Made by a program: the position numbers and the translations under genes
Assembly (NCBI RefSeq): GCF_013350005.1
Contig: NZ_JABVWW010000008.1
Location: 58,467-122,466 of the forward strand
Length of the DNA stretch: 64,000 bases
From: Methylocystis silviterrae
GTDB taxonomy: Bacteria; Pseudomonadota; Alphaproteobacteria; Rhizobiales; Beijerinckiaceae
Reading direction: 5' to 3'
Notes under the pieces: model-generated
What the model was told of the DNA's origin: nothing
The model's input: only the letters and a program-made list of their open reading frames with translations
Database searches by the model: none
Part shown: in pieces, positions 9,290 through 19,280 of the stretch
Layout of the letters: each line of letters begins with the position of its first letter
Position numbering within the stretch: the first letter of the stretch is position 1

Positions 9290-11313
9290 TCGAGCCGGAT
9301 CTTACGCGCCTCAAAGACGCGCCCGTCCCGCCGCCCGATGGCGAGGCGAAGCGCATAGCGCTCGGCGCGGCGATGGCCGCTTTTGAGAAAGGCGCGGCCG
9401 AGGCCCAAGGATCGGCCGCGCCGCAACGTCTCAGTCACGCATCCTCTCTCACGGAAGGGAAAAGAAAGATGCGTCAGACGTTCTATTTCAACCGCGCGCT
9501 CGCGGCCTCGATCGCCGTGCTGATGATCGGCGCGCCCGCCGCCTTCATGCTTTCGCGCAACTCTGCGCCGGGCGGTGGGAGCATATCCAATCTCTCGGGC
9601 GGCCCCATCTCGCCGCCGGCCGAGATCGCCGTAGCGCCGCGCATGGAGGCGCCGGCAGCGGTTCAACCGGCGCCCGTCGCGCGAGAAGAGAGAGCGAAAA
9701 CGGTGGGCGCGCTTGGCGGCCGAGCCGATGGCGTCGCCGCGCCGCCTCCGCGCCTCGCCGGTTCGGTCCGAAAGGACGCCGAGCAGCGGCTGTCGGGATC
9801 TATTCGGCCCGCGAAACCGGTCGCCGCGATGGGCGCGGAAGGCGTCCGGCCGCCGATGTCGGTTGATACGAATGTCGCGCCGGAACGCGAGTTTCGCGAC
9901 AGGTTCGAGTCAAAGGAGACGAACCCCGTCAAGTCAGCGGCGACGGAGCCCGTCTCGACCTTCTCGATCGACGTCGATGCCGCCTCTTACGCCTTCGCGC
10001 GCCGCGCGCTCAACGCCGGGCGCCTGCCGCCGAAAGATTCGGTGCGGATCGAGGAGTTCGTCAATTACTTTCCCTACGATTATCCGAAGCCGGAAAGCGC
10101 GCAGACGCCATTCAAGCCGACGATCACGGTGACGCCCAGCCCGTGGAGCGCCGGCAATCGCCTGGTGCATGTGGCGATACAGGGCTATGCGCTGCAAAGC
10201 GCCGAGCGCCCGCGCGCCAATCTCGTTTTTCTGATCGACGTTTCGGGCTCGATGTCGCCGCAGGATCGGCTGCCGCTCGTCAAGAACGCGCTCCGAATGC
10301 TCGTCGACGAATTGAAGCCTGAAGATACGGTCGCGGTCGTCACCTACGCTTCGGGTTCCGGCGTCGCGCTGGAGCCGACGAAACTCGCCGACAAGGCCAA
10401 AATTCTGGCAGCGATCGACGCGCTCGGCGCGGGCGGCTCGACCGCCGGCGCGCAAGGCATTCAGGACGCCTACCGCCTGGCCGAAAGCAATTTTGACAGG
10501 TCGGCGGTCAATCGCGTGATCCTCGCCACCGACGGCGATTTCAATGTCGGCGTCACCGACCAGAGCGAATTGAAAGGGCTGATCGAACGGAAGCGCGAGA
10601 AGGGCGTTTTCCTGTCGATACTCGGCGTCGGCCAAGGCAATTACAACGACGCGCTGATGCAATCGCTGGCGCAGAACGGCAATGGCGCGGCGGTCTATGT
10701 CGATACTCTAAACGAAGCGCGCAAAGCGCTCGTCGAGGAAGCGTCGTCGACGCTCTTTCCTATCGCCAAGGACGTTAAAATCCAGGTGGAGTGGAATCCG
10801 GCCCGCGTCTCCGAATATCGCCTGATCGGTTATGAAACCCGCGCGCTGCGCCGCGAGGATTTCAACAATGACAAGGTGGACGCAGGCGATGTCGGCTCCG
10901 GTCACCGCGTCACCGCGATTTACGAGATCACGCCGGTGGGATCGGAGAAGAAACTGGTCGACGATTTGCGTTACGGCAAGAACGCACCGGCGGCGGCGCA
11001 GGCGCGTGGGGAAAGCGAGCTCGGCTTCCTCAAGCTGCGCTACAAGCTGCCGAAGGAGGACGCCTCACGGCTCATCATGCAGCCGATCTCCGAATCGCCA
11101 AGCATTGAAAGTATCGCGCGCGCGCCGCAGGACGTGCGCTTCTCCATCGCCGTCGCGGCCTTCGCGCAACTGCTGAAAGGCGCGCCCTATCTTAGCGATT
11201 ACAGCTATGACGATGTGATCGCGCTGGCGCAGAGCGCCAAGGGCGACGATCCGTTCGGCTACCGCGCGGAGTTCGTCAATCTGGCGCGGCTGGCGAAGTC
11301 GGCGCGGCCGTAA
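9286..11313 (+). CDS. Membrane-anchored VWA protein, YfbK-like, possible anti-sigma
   Basis: A 675-residue protein. The first 65 residues are short and soluble, in the position of an anti-sigma domain. A membrane helix covers about residues 69-90 (ALAASIAVLMIGAPAAFML), followed by a Pro/Ala-rich linker. Next come the YfbK-type N-terminal domain (STFSIDVDAASYAFARRAL) and a VWA domain with an intact metal site, DVSGSMSPQ at about 318 and LATDGDFNVG. A C-terminal DUF3520-like domain closes the protein. Topology and overlap with the ECF sigma gene suggest a periplasmic sensor whose cytoplasmic tail holds the sigma factor; that coupling is inference. Confidence 0.87.
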   Translation: MIEPDLTRLKDAPVPPPDGEAKRIALGAAMAAFEKGAAEAQGSAAPQRLSHASSLTEGKRKMRQTFYFNRALAASIAVLMIGAPAAFMLSRNSAPGGGSISNLSGGPISPPAEIAVAPRMEAPAAVQPAPVAREERAKTVGALGGRADGVAAPPPRLAGSVRKDAEQRLSGSIRPAKPVAAMGAEGVRPPMSVDTNVAPEREFRDRFESKETNPVKSAATEPVSTFSIDVDAASYAFARRALNAGRLPPKDSVRIEEFVNYFPYDYPKPESAQTPFKPTITVTPSPWSAGNRLVHVAIQGYALQSAERPRANLVFLIDVSGSMSPQDRLPLVKNALRMLVDELKPEDTVAVVTYASGSGVALEPTKLADKAKILAAIDALGAGGSTAGAQGIQDAYRLAESNFDRSAVNRVILATDGDFNVGVTDQSELKGLIERKREKGVFLSILGVGQGNYNDALMQSLAQNGNGAAVYVDTLNEARKALVEEASSTLFPIAKDVKIQVEWNPARVSEYRLIGYETRALRREDFNNDKVDAGDVGSGHRVTAIYEITPVGSEKKLVDDLRYGKNAPAAAQARGESELGFLKLRYKLPKEDASRLIMQPISESPSIESIARAPQDVRFSIAVAAFAQLLKGAPYLSDYSYDDVIALAQSAKGDDPFGYRAEFVNLARLAKSARP

Positions 11314-11343
11314 GCGGCGCGCAACCCTTTTCGTGAGGAGCGA

Positions 11344-11367
11344 CGCAGGCGCGAAAACGCGCCTGCG
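11344..11367 (+). terminator. GC-rich perfect hairpin after the VWA gene
   Basis: CGCAGGCGCG, an AAAA loop, then CGCGCCTGCG give a perfect 10-bp stem between the VWA stop and the cysteine desulfurase start. No T-run follows, so it may act as a transcript end or 3' stabiliser rather than a classical intrinsic terminator. Confidence 0.45.
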
Positions 11368-11410
11368 CCGCCGCGCTCTGCTAGAATGGCGGCAACCGAA
11401 ACCGAGGCCC

Positions 11411-12568
11411 ATGTCCGCACGCGTCTATCTCGACCACAACGCAACATCGCCGCTGCGCCCGCAGGCGCGCGCGGCGATGTTCGACGCGCTGGAGACGCTC
11501 GGCAATCCTTCCTCCGTCCATGCCGAGGGCAGGGCGGCCAAGGCGCTGCTCGAAGACGCGCGCGCCGCGATCGCGCAAGCGATTGGCGCGGAGCGCCGGG
11601 GCGTCGTCTTCACCAGTGGCGCGACCGAGGCGGCAAATCTCGCGCTTTCGCCGGCGCTTCGCCGAGAGGGCGACGAAGCGCCAATAGAAGTCTTGCTGAT
11701 CGGCGCCGGCGAACACCATTGCGTCCTGCAAGGGCGCCGCTTTCCGCCCGACGCGGTGGAAACCCTTCCGCTGACCTGCGAAGGCGTCATCTCCCTCGCC
11801 GCTCTGGAACACGCGCTGGCGCGGCGCTCCGGCGGCCGCGTGATGCTCGCGCTGCAGGCCGTCAACAATGAAACTGGCGTCATCCAGCCGGTCGCCGAGG
11901 CGGCGGCGTTGATCCATGCGGCGAACGGCGTCCTTGTCTGCGACGCCGTGCAATCCGTCGGCCGGTTGAAGACGACATTCGCGACGACCGGCGCGGATAT
12001 AATGTTCTTTTCCTCACATAAGCTGGGCGGCCCCATGGGCGTCGGCGCGCTCGCCTTTCGCGACGAAAGCCTGCATCTGGAGGCGCCGGTGCTGCGCGGC
12101 GGCGGTCAGGAATTCGGACGCCGCGCGGGCACCGAGAATGTCGCCGGAATCGCCGGCTTTGCAGCGGCGCTGACGGCGGCGACCGCGGATTTGGCGGTAG
12201 AGGCGTCTCGACTCGCTGATTTGCGCGACGCGCTGGAGCGATGCGTCTTGAAAGTCGCGCCCGACGCCCGATTCTACGGATCACGGGCGCCGCGCGCGCC
12301 AAACGCCAGCGCTTTCTCAATCCCTGGCCTTGCCCCACGCATAATGCTGATGGCGCTTGACCTTGAGAATGTCGCGCTTTCAGCAGGCTCAGCCTGTTCA
12401 TCAGGCAAAATGACGGAATCGCACGTGCTTGCGGCGATGGGCGCGGCTGAAAGGGAGGCGCTGAGGGCCAGTTTCGGTTGGTCTTCGACGCAAGAGGATG
12501 TAGAAGAGTTTGGAAAGGTTCTTGCACGTGTCGTGGATCGCATGAGGTCCCGGCATTCCGCCGCCTAG
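11411..12568 (+). CDS. Cysteine desulfurase, IscS/NifS type
   Basis: A PLP enzyme that takes sulfur from L-cysteine for Fe-S cluster assembly. I start it at 11411 (MSARVYLDHNATSPL), giving 385 residues, since family members begin right at this strand. PLP-related motifs are TSGATEAANLAL near 68-79, the NNETGVIQP segment, and SSHKLGGPMG with the Schiff-base Lys204. The persulfide loop SAGSACSSGK carries Cys329. It heads the suf operon, the common alphaproteobacterial arrangement with a class I desulfurase in front of sufB. Confidence 0.93.
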   Translation: MSARVYLDHNATSPLRPQARAAMFDALETLGNPSSVHAEGRAAKALLEDARAAIAQAIGAERRGVVFTSGATEAANLALSPALRREGDEAPIEVLLIGAGEHHCVLQGRRFPPDAVETLPLTCEGVISLAALEHALARRSGGRVMLALQAVNNETGVIQPVAEAAALIHAANGVLVCDAVQSVGRLKTTFATTGADIMFFSSHKLGGPMGVGALAFRDESLHLEAPVLRGGGQEFGRRAGTENVAGIAGFAAALTAATADLAVEASRLADLRDALERCVLKVAPDARFYGSRAPRAPNASAFSIPGLAPRIMLMALDLENVALSAGSACSSGKMTESHVLAAMGAAEREALRASFGWSSTQEDVEEFGKVLARVVDRMRSRHSAA

Positions 12569-12600
12569 TCGACGCCAAAAGGTGCTAGGCTGAGGCGGAA
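12556..12600 (+). promoter_or_regulatory. Stem-loop spanning the cysteine desulfurase stop codon
   Basis: TTCCGCC-GCCTAG on the left pairs with CTAGGC-tga-GGCGGAA on the right, with a 3-base bulge and a 16-base loop. The left arm contains the TAG stop of the desulfurase gene and the structure ends 47 bases before sufB. It could tune read-through or mRNA stability between the first and second suf genes; no direct evidence exists. Confidence 0.4.
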
Positions 12601-12647
12601 CGATCGGCCGGCGGGCCTTGAACCCGTCGTGACGAGGAGAAAGACAG

Positions 12648-14116
<1,469 letters not shown>

Positions 14117-14117
<1 letters not shown>

Positions 14118-14374
14118 TGCGCACGTTACACATTTCTCTTCCAGAGGAATTGGAGTCCGAGCTTGCTGCTGCGGTCGATTCCGGCGAGTTCGAGTCCGAG
14201 AATGACGCCATTCGCGCCGCAGTTGCACAATGGCGCACCGAGCGCCTTGTGGAGCGGACAGACCTTGAGGAATTGCGCCGGCTTTGGCGCGAAGGAGTCG
14301 AAAGCGGCTCCGGGCGCTTCGGCGCGATCGATGAAATCAAAGCCGAGGCGCGCCGGCGTCATTCACAGAGCTAA
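14117..14374 (+). CDS. ParD/CopG-like antitoxin (ribbon-helix-helix)
   Basis: An 85-residue protein. The N-terminal stretch RTLHISLPEELESEL followed by EFESENDAIRAAVAQW matches a ribbon-helix-helix DNA-binding domain of ParD-type antitoxins. The rest is a charged toxin-binding tail. The ATG at 14117 overlaps the sufB stop; a GTG three bases earlier is also possible. It is followed 6 bases later by a ParE-like toxin. Codon choice looks less GC-biased than in the suf genes, a sign of acquisition. It probably represses or neutralises in cis, within the suf transcript. Confidence 0.85.
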
Positions 14375-14380
14375 TTCTTC

Positions 14381-14665
14381 ATGCGCATCGCTCGAACGGC
14401 GCGCGCTGAAGAGGATCTAATCGAGATCTGGTCTTATATCGCAAAAGAGAATGAGACCGCGGCGGATCGGACGTTGGATGCGCTGGAAAGGAAAACGAGA
14501 TTGTTGGGCTTACATCCGCACATCGGACGAGAGCGACCGGACATCGGGAAAAGTGTGAGAAGCGCGATAAGCGGCGCCTATCTCATCCTGTACCAGTTGC
14601 TCGAGGACCGCCTGGAAGTGGTTCGCTATGTGCATATGAGGCGACGGCTCGAGGGGCTGAATTGA
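14381..14665 (+). CDS. ParE/RelE-family toxin
   Basis: A 94-residue protein with the ParE pattern: an early AEEDLIEIWSYIAKEN helix, LGLHPHIGRERPDIG in the middle, and the closing strands AYLILYQL and LEVVRYVHMRRRLEG. ParE toxins usually poison DNA gyrase, while RelE-like relatives cut mRNA; which applies here cannot be decided from sequence. The stop overlaps the sufC ATG as TGATG, so translation of sufC appears coupled to toxin translation. gyrA of this organism lies only a few kilobases downstream. Confidence 0.87.
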   Translation: MRIARTARAEEDLIEIWSYIAKENETAADRTLDALERKTRLLGLHPHIGRERPDIGKSVRSAISGAYLILYQLLEDRLEVVRYVHMRRRLEGLN

Positions 14666-15417
14666 TGCTCGAAATCAAGGATCTTCACGTCTCCGTCGGC
14701 GAGCGGGAAATCCTCAAAGGCCTTACGCTTAGCGTCAAGGCCGGAGAAGTCGCGGCCATCATGGGTCCCAACGGCACTGGCAAATCGACGCTCTCCTACG
14801 TCATCGCCGGGCGCGAAGGCTATGAGGCGACGACGGGCGACGTGCGGCTCAACGGAGAGAACATTCTCGACCTCGACCCGTCGGAGCGCGCCGCCAAGGG
14901 CGTCTTTCTCGCCTTTCAGTATCCCGTCGAAATTCCCGGCGTCGCGACGATGACCTTTTTGAAGGCCGCGCTCAACGCGCAGCGGCGAGCCCGCGGCGAG
15001 CCGGAATTGCAGACGCCGGAGTTCATGAAGCGCGTCAAGGAGGCCGCGGCGTCGCTCGGCATCGCGCAGGACATGCTGCGCCGGCCGCTGAACGCCGGTT
15101 TTTCGGGCGGCGAGAAAAAGCGGATGGAAATCTTGCAGATGGCGCTTCTGCAGCCGCGTCTCGCTATTCTAGATGAGACCGATTCAGGGCTCGACATCGA
15201 CGCGCTGCGCGTCGTCGCGGACGGCGTCAACGCGCTGCGCTCGCCCGAGCGCGCCTTCATCGTCATTACCCATTATCAGCGACTGCTTGAATATATCAGG
15301 CCAGATTCGGTGCATGTGATGGCGCAGGGGCGCATCATGCGGTCGGGCGGTCCGGAACTTGCTCTGGAGCTGGAAGAGCGCGGCTATCAGGATTACATCG
15401 CGCAAGAGGCGGCATAG
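14665..15417 (+). CDS. sufC: Fe-S assembly ATPase SufC
   Basis: The ABC-type ATPase of SufBCD, which drives cluster assembly rather than transport. The 250-residue protein starts at the ATG overlapping the toxin stop. Walker A is GPNGTGKST at about 34-42, the signature is FSGGEKKRMEI, and Walker B is RLAILDETDSGLD; the DETDSGLD form is typical of SufC. The YQDYIAQEA end is also family-like. Only 3 bases separate it from sufD. Confidence 0.97.
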   Translation: MLEIKDLHVSVGEREILKGLTLSVKAGEVAAIMGPNGTGKSTLSYVIAGREGYEATTGDVRLNGENILDLDPSERAAKGVFLAFQYPVEIPGVATMTFLKAALNAQRRARGEPELQTPEFMKRVKEAAASLGIAQDMLRRPLNAGFSGGEKKRMEILQMALLQPRLAILDETDSGLDIDALRVVADGVNALRSPERAFIVITHYQRLLEYIRPDSVHVMAQGRIMRSGGPELALELEERGYQDYIAQEAA

Positions 15418-15420
15418 GCG

Positions 15421-16713
15421 ATGATCAAGCTGGCGAGCGAAGCGGAAGCGACGCTTTCCTCCTTTTACGAAGAGATGCGCGACAAGGGCGCGCCGCGTCT
15501 GCGCGCGGCCGGCTGGGCGGCGTTCTCCGAGTCTGGCGTGCCAAACAGGCGCGTGGAGTCATGGCATTACACGGACCTGAAAACGGCGATGGGCCGGCCG
15601 GCGCCGCTCGCCACCGCGTCTCGCGCCGCATTGTCGCTGCCGCGCGCGCATGATTCTCTGCGGCTCGTCACGCTCGATGGCGTTTTCCGGCCCGATCTCT
15701 CGGATGCCGCGCGGCTTCCTGATGGCGTCGTCGTCCAATCGCTGCGCGACGCGCTGGGGCAGGGAGAGCCGCACGTCCTGTCAGCGCTCGCCAGCGCCGA
15801 TATTGGCGCGCAGGACCCGATCCTCGCGCTCAATGCGGCGCTGATGCAGGACGGCGTCGTCATTCAGATCGCGTCGGGCGCTGCAATCGACCGCGCGATC
15901 GAACTCGCGACATTAGCGTCCGCGGAAGCCGCGCAGTCGACCTATACGCGGGCGCTCGTCATGCTTGGCGCGGGCGCTCGAGCGACAGTGATCGAGACTC
16001 TTGGAGCGCTGTCGTTGGCGCCGGCGCAGGACAATAGCGCGCTCGTGCTTCGATTGGCGCCGGGCGCACGCCTCGACCTCGTCACCCATCTCTCGGGCGG
16101 CGTCGATCAGGCGATCCGCGTCGCGTCGCTGCTCACGCATCTCGATGCGGGGGCCATGATCAATTCCTTCGCGCTGATCGAGGGCGAAGGGTTGAATCGA
16201 AGGCAGATCTTCGCGCGCCTCGACGGCGAGAAAGCGAAGGCGGTCTTTAACGGCGCGACCTTGGGACGCGGCCGCTTGCACGCCGACACGACCCTCATCA
16301 TCGATCATGCAATGCCATGCGGCGAAAGCCGGGAAGTTTTTCGCAATATCCTCGATGACCAAAGCGTCGGCGTGTTTCAGGGCAAGGTCATCGTCCGCCC
16401 GGGCGCGCAAAAGACGGACGGCGTCATGCAGTCGAAGGCGCTTCTGCTCTCCGAGCAGGCGGCGATGAACAACAAGCCGGAACTCGAAATCTTCGCCGAC
16501 GACGTGCAATGTGGCCACGGCGCGACGTGCGGCAGGCTCGACAAGGATCAGTTGTTCTATCTCACCGCGCGCGGACTGCCGCGCCGCGAGGCCGAAGCCT
16601 TGCTCATCGAGGGCTTCGCCAATGAGGCGATGGACGCAATCGAGGATGAGCAGTTGAAGGCGTTTCTCAGCGATCGCGTCAGCGCGTGGCTTTCTAGAAG
16701 GATCAGCCGATGA
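15421..16713 (+). CDS. sufD: Fe-S assembly protein SufD
   Basis: SufD pairs with SufB to make the cluster scaffold and is needed for iron entry. The 430-residue protein has the SufD N-terminal helical region (RRVESWHYTDLKTAM) and the C-terminal beta-helix blocks SVGVFQGKVIVRPGAQKTDG and CGHGATCGRLDKDQLFYL, the latter holding conserved His/Cys residues. Its last 4 bases overlap sufS (ATGA). The operon position between sufC and sufS is standard. Confidence 0.96.
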   Translation: MIKLASEAEATLSSFYEEMRDKGAPRLRAAGWAAFSESGVPNRRVESWHYTDLKTAMGRPAPLATASRAALSLPRAHDSLRLVTLDGVFRPDLSDAARLPDGVVVQSLRDALGQGEPHVLSALASADIGAQDPILALNAALMQDGVVIQIASGAAIDRAIELATLASAEAAQSTYTRALVMLGAGARATVIETLGALSLAPAQDNSALVLRLAPGARLDLVTHLSGGVDQAIRVASLLTHLDAGAMINSFALIEGEGLNRRQIFARLDGEKAKAVFNGATLGRGRLHADTTLIIDHAMPCGESREVFRNILDDQSVGVFQGKVIVRPGAQKTDGVMQSKALLLSEQAAMNNKPELEIFADDVQCGHGATCGRLDKDQLFYLTARGLPRREAEALLIEGFANEAMDAIEDEQLKAFLSDRVSAWLSRRISR

Positions 16714-17954
16714 ACGAGATTACGCGCATTCAGACGGCTTATGACATCGAAGCGGTTCGGGCGGATTTCCCGATTCTTTCCGAGCGTCCCTATGGGAAGC
16801 CGCTTGCCTATCTCGACAACGCCGCCTCGGCGCAAAAGCCGCGCGCCGTGATTGATCGGCTGACGCAGTTCTACGAGCATGAATACGCCAATGTGCATCG
16901 CGGGCTGCATTATCTCGCCAACGCCGCGACCGAAGGCTATGAGGGCGCGCGTGAGACCGTGCGCCGCTTTCTCAACGCCGAATCGACGGACGAGATCATT
17001 TTCACCCGCGGCGCGACCGAAGCCTTGAATCTGGTGGCGGCTTCCTTCGGCCAGGCGCATATCGGCGAAGGCGACGAGATTATTCTGTCGATGATGGAGC
17101 ACCACTCCAACATCGTTCCCTGGCATTTTCTGCGCGAGCGCAAGGGCGCCGTGTTGAAATGGCTCGAGGTTGACGACGACGGCCGCTTCGAGCTGGAGGC
17201 GTTCGAGAAGCTGTTCACCAAGCGCACCAAGATCGTAGCGCTCACGCATATGTCGAATGTTCTCGGCGCGCCGACCCCGATCGCCGAGGTCGCGCGCATT
17301 GCTCACGCGCATGGCGTGCCGCTGGTCGTCGACGGCTCGCAGGGCGCTGTGCATCTCGATGTCGATGTGCGTGCGCTCGACGTCGACTTTTATGTGGTGA
17401 CCGGGCACAAACTTTATGCCCCGACCGGCATCGGCGCGCTTTATGGCAAGCGTAAGTGGCTGGAGACGTTGCCACCGTTCTGCGGCGGCGGCGAGATGAT
17501 CGAAACGGTGACGCTCGAGGGCGTCACCTATAACGCCCCGCCGCACCGTTTCGAAGCGGGCACGCCGCCCATCGCGCAGGCGGTCGGGCTCGGCGCGGGG
17601 CTCGATTATATGGAGCGCATCGGTCGGGACGCGATCCGCGAATATGAAGCAGGGCTGACCGCTTATGCGCACCAGAGGCTGTCGCAGATCGAGGGGCTGA
17701 GAATTTATGGGCGGGCGCCGGATAAGGGGCCGATCCTGTCCTTCGACATGGCTGCGGCGCATGCGCACGACATCGCCACGGTGATCGATCGTTCCGGCAT
17801 AGCCGTGCGCGCCGGGACGCATTGCGCCATGCCGCTTCTTTCGCGTTTGGGCGTCACCTCGACCTGTCGCGCATCCTTCGCGCTCTACAACACGCGCGAG
17901 GAGATCGACCGGCTGGCGGAAGCGCTCGAAAAGGCCCGCTCTCTTTTCGCCTGA
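16710..17954 (+). CDS. sufS: Cysteine desulfurase SufS
   Basis: A class II cysteine desulfurase that donates sulfur to SufBCD. In 414 residues I find LDNAASAQKP at 35-44, EHHSNIVPW around 130-138, the PLP-lysine motif VTGHKLYAPTG with Lys234, and the active-site loop RAGTHCAMPL with Cys372. No SufE gene is visible nearby; in alphaproteobacteria it is often located elsewhere. It overlaps sufD and is followed 10 bases later by a SufT-like gene. Confidence 0.97.
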   Translation: MNEITRIQTAYDIEAVRADFPILSERPYGKPLAYLDNAASAQKPRAVIDRLTQFYEHEYANVHRGLHYLANAATEGYEGARETVRRFLNAESTDEIIFTRGATEALNLVAASFGQAHIGEGDEIILSMMEHHSNIVPWHFLRERKGAVLKWLEVDDDGRFELEAFEKLFTKRTKIVALTHMSNVLGAPTPIAEVARIAHAHGVPLVVDGSQGAVHLDVDVRALDVDFYVVTGHKLYAPTGIGALYGKRKWLETLPPFCGGGEMIETVTLEGVTYNAPPHRFEAGTPPIAQAVGLGAGLDYMERIGRDAIREYEAGLTAYAHQRLSQIEGLRIYGRAPDKGPILSFDMAAAHAHDIATVIDRSGIAVRAGTHCAMPLLSRLGVTSTCRASFALYNTREEIDRLAEALEKARSLFA

Positions 17955-17964
17955 GGAGAATTTC

Positions 17965-18348
17965 GTGTTCATGAACGATGCTCCCAATACGAGCGAAACC
18001 CAACGCTCCGCGACGCCGGATCGGACGTCTCAGGCCATTGAAAATGAGCGGCTGACGAACGACATCGTTAAGGCGCTCAAAACCGTCTACGATCCTGAAA
18101 TTCCCGCCGATATTTATGAGCTTGGCCTCATTTACCGCGTCGACATCGCCGAGGAAGGCTTCGTGGAGATCGACATGACGCTGACTGCGCCGGGCTGCCC
18201 GGTCGCCGGCGAAATGCCGGTGTGGGTCAAAAATGCGGTGAGCGCTGTGCCTGGCGTCAGCGAGGTGAAGGTGAACATGGTATTCGATCCGCCTTGGGAT
18301 CAAAGTCGCATGTCGGACGAAGCGCGCGTCGCGCTCGACATGTGGTGA
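17965..18348 (+). CDS. SufT-like DUF59 / MIP18-family protein
   Basis: A 127-residue protein with the DUF59 pattern: VYDPEIPADIYELGLIY, then LTAPGCPVAGEMPVWV with the conserved Cys, then VKVNMVFDPPWDQSRMS. Members of this family assist Fe-S cluster maturation and are common suf operon genes. The GTG start is preferred because GAGGAG lies 6 bases before it; an ATG two codons later is the alternative. Cytoplasmic. Confidence 0.93.
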   Translation: MFMNDAPNTSETQRSATPDRTSQAIENERLTNDIVKALKTVYDPEIPADIYELGLIYRVDIAEEGFVEIDMTLTAPGCPVAGEMPVWVKNAVSAVPGVSEVKVNMVFDPPWDQSRMSDEARVALDMW

Positions 18349-18378
18349 GCGGACACGCTCCAAAGGAATGGTTTTGCG

Positions 18379-18771
18379 ATGACTTCCATGCAGAAGATGA
18401 GCGTGATGAACGTCAGCCCCGCCGCGGCGGAGCGGGTCCGCGGCCTGCTTGCGACCGGCGCGGAAGGGAAGGGGCTGCGCGTCTCCGTGGAGAAGGGCGG
18501 CTGCGCCGGCATGTCCTACAAGATGGAGATCGCCGAACCGAAGCGGGGCGACGAGGTCATCGACGTCGAGGGCGGTCGCGTGATCGTCGACGCCGCGGCG
18601 GTGCTCTACCTGCTCGGCACGACAATGGACGTGAAAACGACGCAGTTCGCCTCGACCTTCGTGTTCGAAAACCCCAATCAGACGTCGGCCTGCGGCTGCG
18701 GCGAGAGCGTCGAGTTGAAGCCGGCCGACCCGGAAAAGGTCGGCGCCGCGTCGCAGATTGGGAGTTCCTGA
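18379..18771 (+). CDS. A-type Fe-S carrier, SufA/IscA family
   Basis: A 130-residue HesB/IscA-family carrier that receives clusters and passes them to apoproteins. The three ligand cysteines are in place: Cys42 in KGGCAGMSY and Cys105/Cys107 in SACGCGES. It ends the suf operon 30 bases after the SufT-like gene. A short Met/Ser-rich extension precedes the fold; MNVSPAAAERV could be an alternative start. Confidence 0.95.
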   Translation: MTSMQKMSVMNVSPAAAERVRGLLATGAEGKGLRVSVEKGGCAGMSYKMEIAEPKRGDEVIDVEGGRVIVDAAAVLYLLGTTMDVKTTQFASTFVFENPNQTSACGCGESVELKPADPEKVGAASQIGSS

Positions 18772-18787
18772 TCTTGTCGAGGCCGCC

Positions 18788-19165
18788 ATGGACCGCGCGC
18801 GTATCGAGGAGCTTTTCGCGCCCTTTGCCGCTGTGTCGGTCAAGCGCATGTTTGGCGGCCACGGCGTTTACGTCGATGGCCTCTTCTTCGCCATTGAAGC
18901 CGGCGGCGAAATCTACCTGAAAGCCGATCGGCAGAGCGCCGCGCAATTTCAAGAGGCGGGCTCCCGGCCTTTCGTCTACCAAGGCAAGGACCGACCGATC
19001 ACGATCTCCTATTGGAGCCTCCCTGACCAGGCGTTCGAGGATGCCGACGAACTGGTTCGGTGGGCCAAGTCAGCGGTTGAAGCCGCGCTCCGGGCAGGCC
19101 CGAAAAGGGAGATTCCGGCCGCGGGGAGGCGCAAGGCGTCATATTCTACCGAAAAAGACTGCTAA
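18788..19165 (+). CDS. TfoX N-terminal domain protein
   Basis: A 125-residue protein starting at MDRARIEELFAPF. It matches the TfoX N-terminal domain: VSVKRMFGGHGVYVDGLFFA and then EIYLKAD, SYWSLPDQAFED and ADELVRWAKSAVEAA. In gammaproteobacteria TfoX takes part in competence regulation, but single-domain alphaproteobacterial members have no established role. A TTG start 10 codons earlier would overlap the sufA-like gene and is less likely. Confidence 0.88.
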   Translation: MDRARIEELFAPFAAVSVKRMFGGHGVYVDGLFFAIEAGGEIYLKADRQSAAQFQEAGSRPFVYQGKDRPITISYWSLPDQAFEDADELVRWAKSAVEAALRAGPKREIPAAGRRKASYSTEKDC

Positions 19166-19280
19166 CAAGCCAATAAGCGTTTGAAATTCATTGATCTTCT
19201 TAAGGCGCTCGTGCTGGCGTCGCGCGCTCGAATCGCCTATAGACATGTGAACTCGACGCTATCCTTGAACTGGCGCTCAC

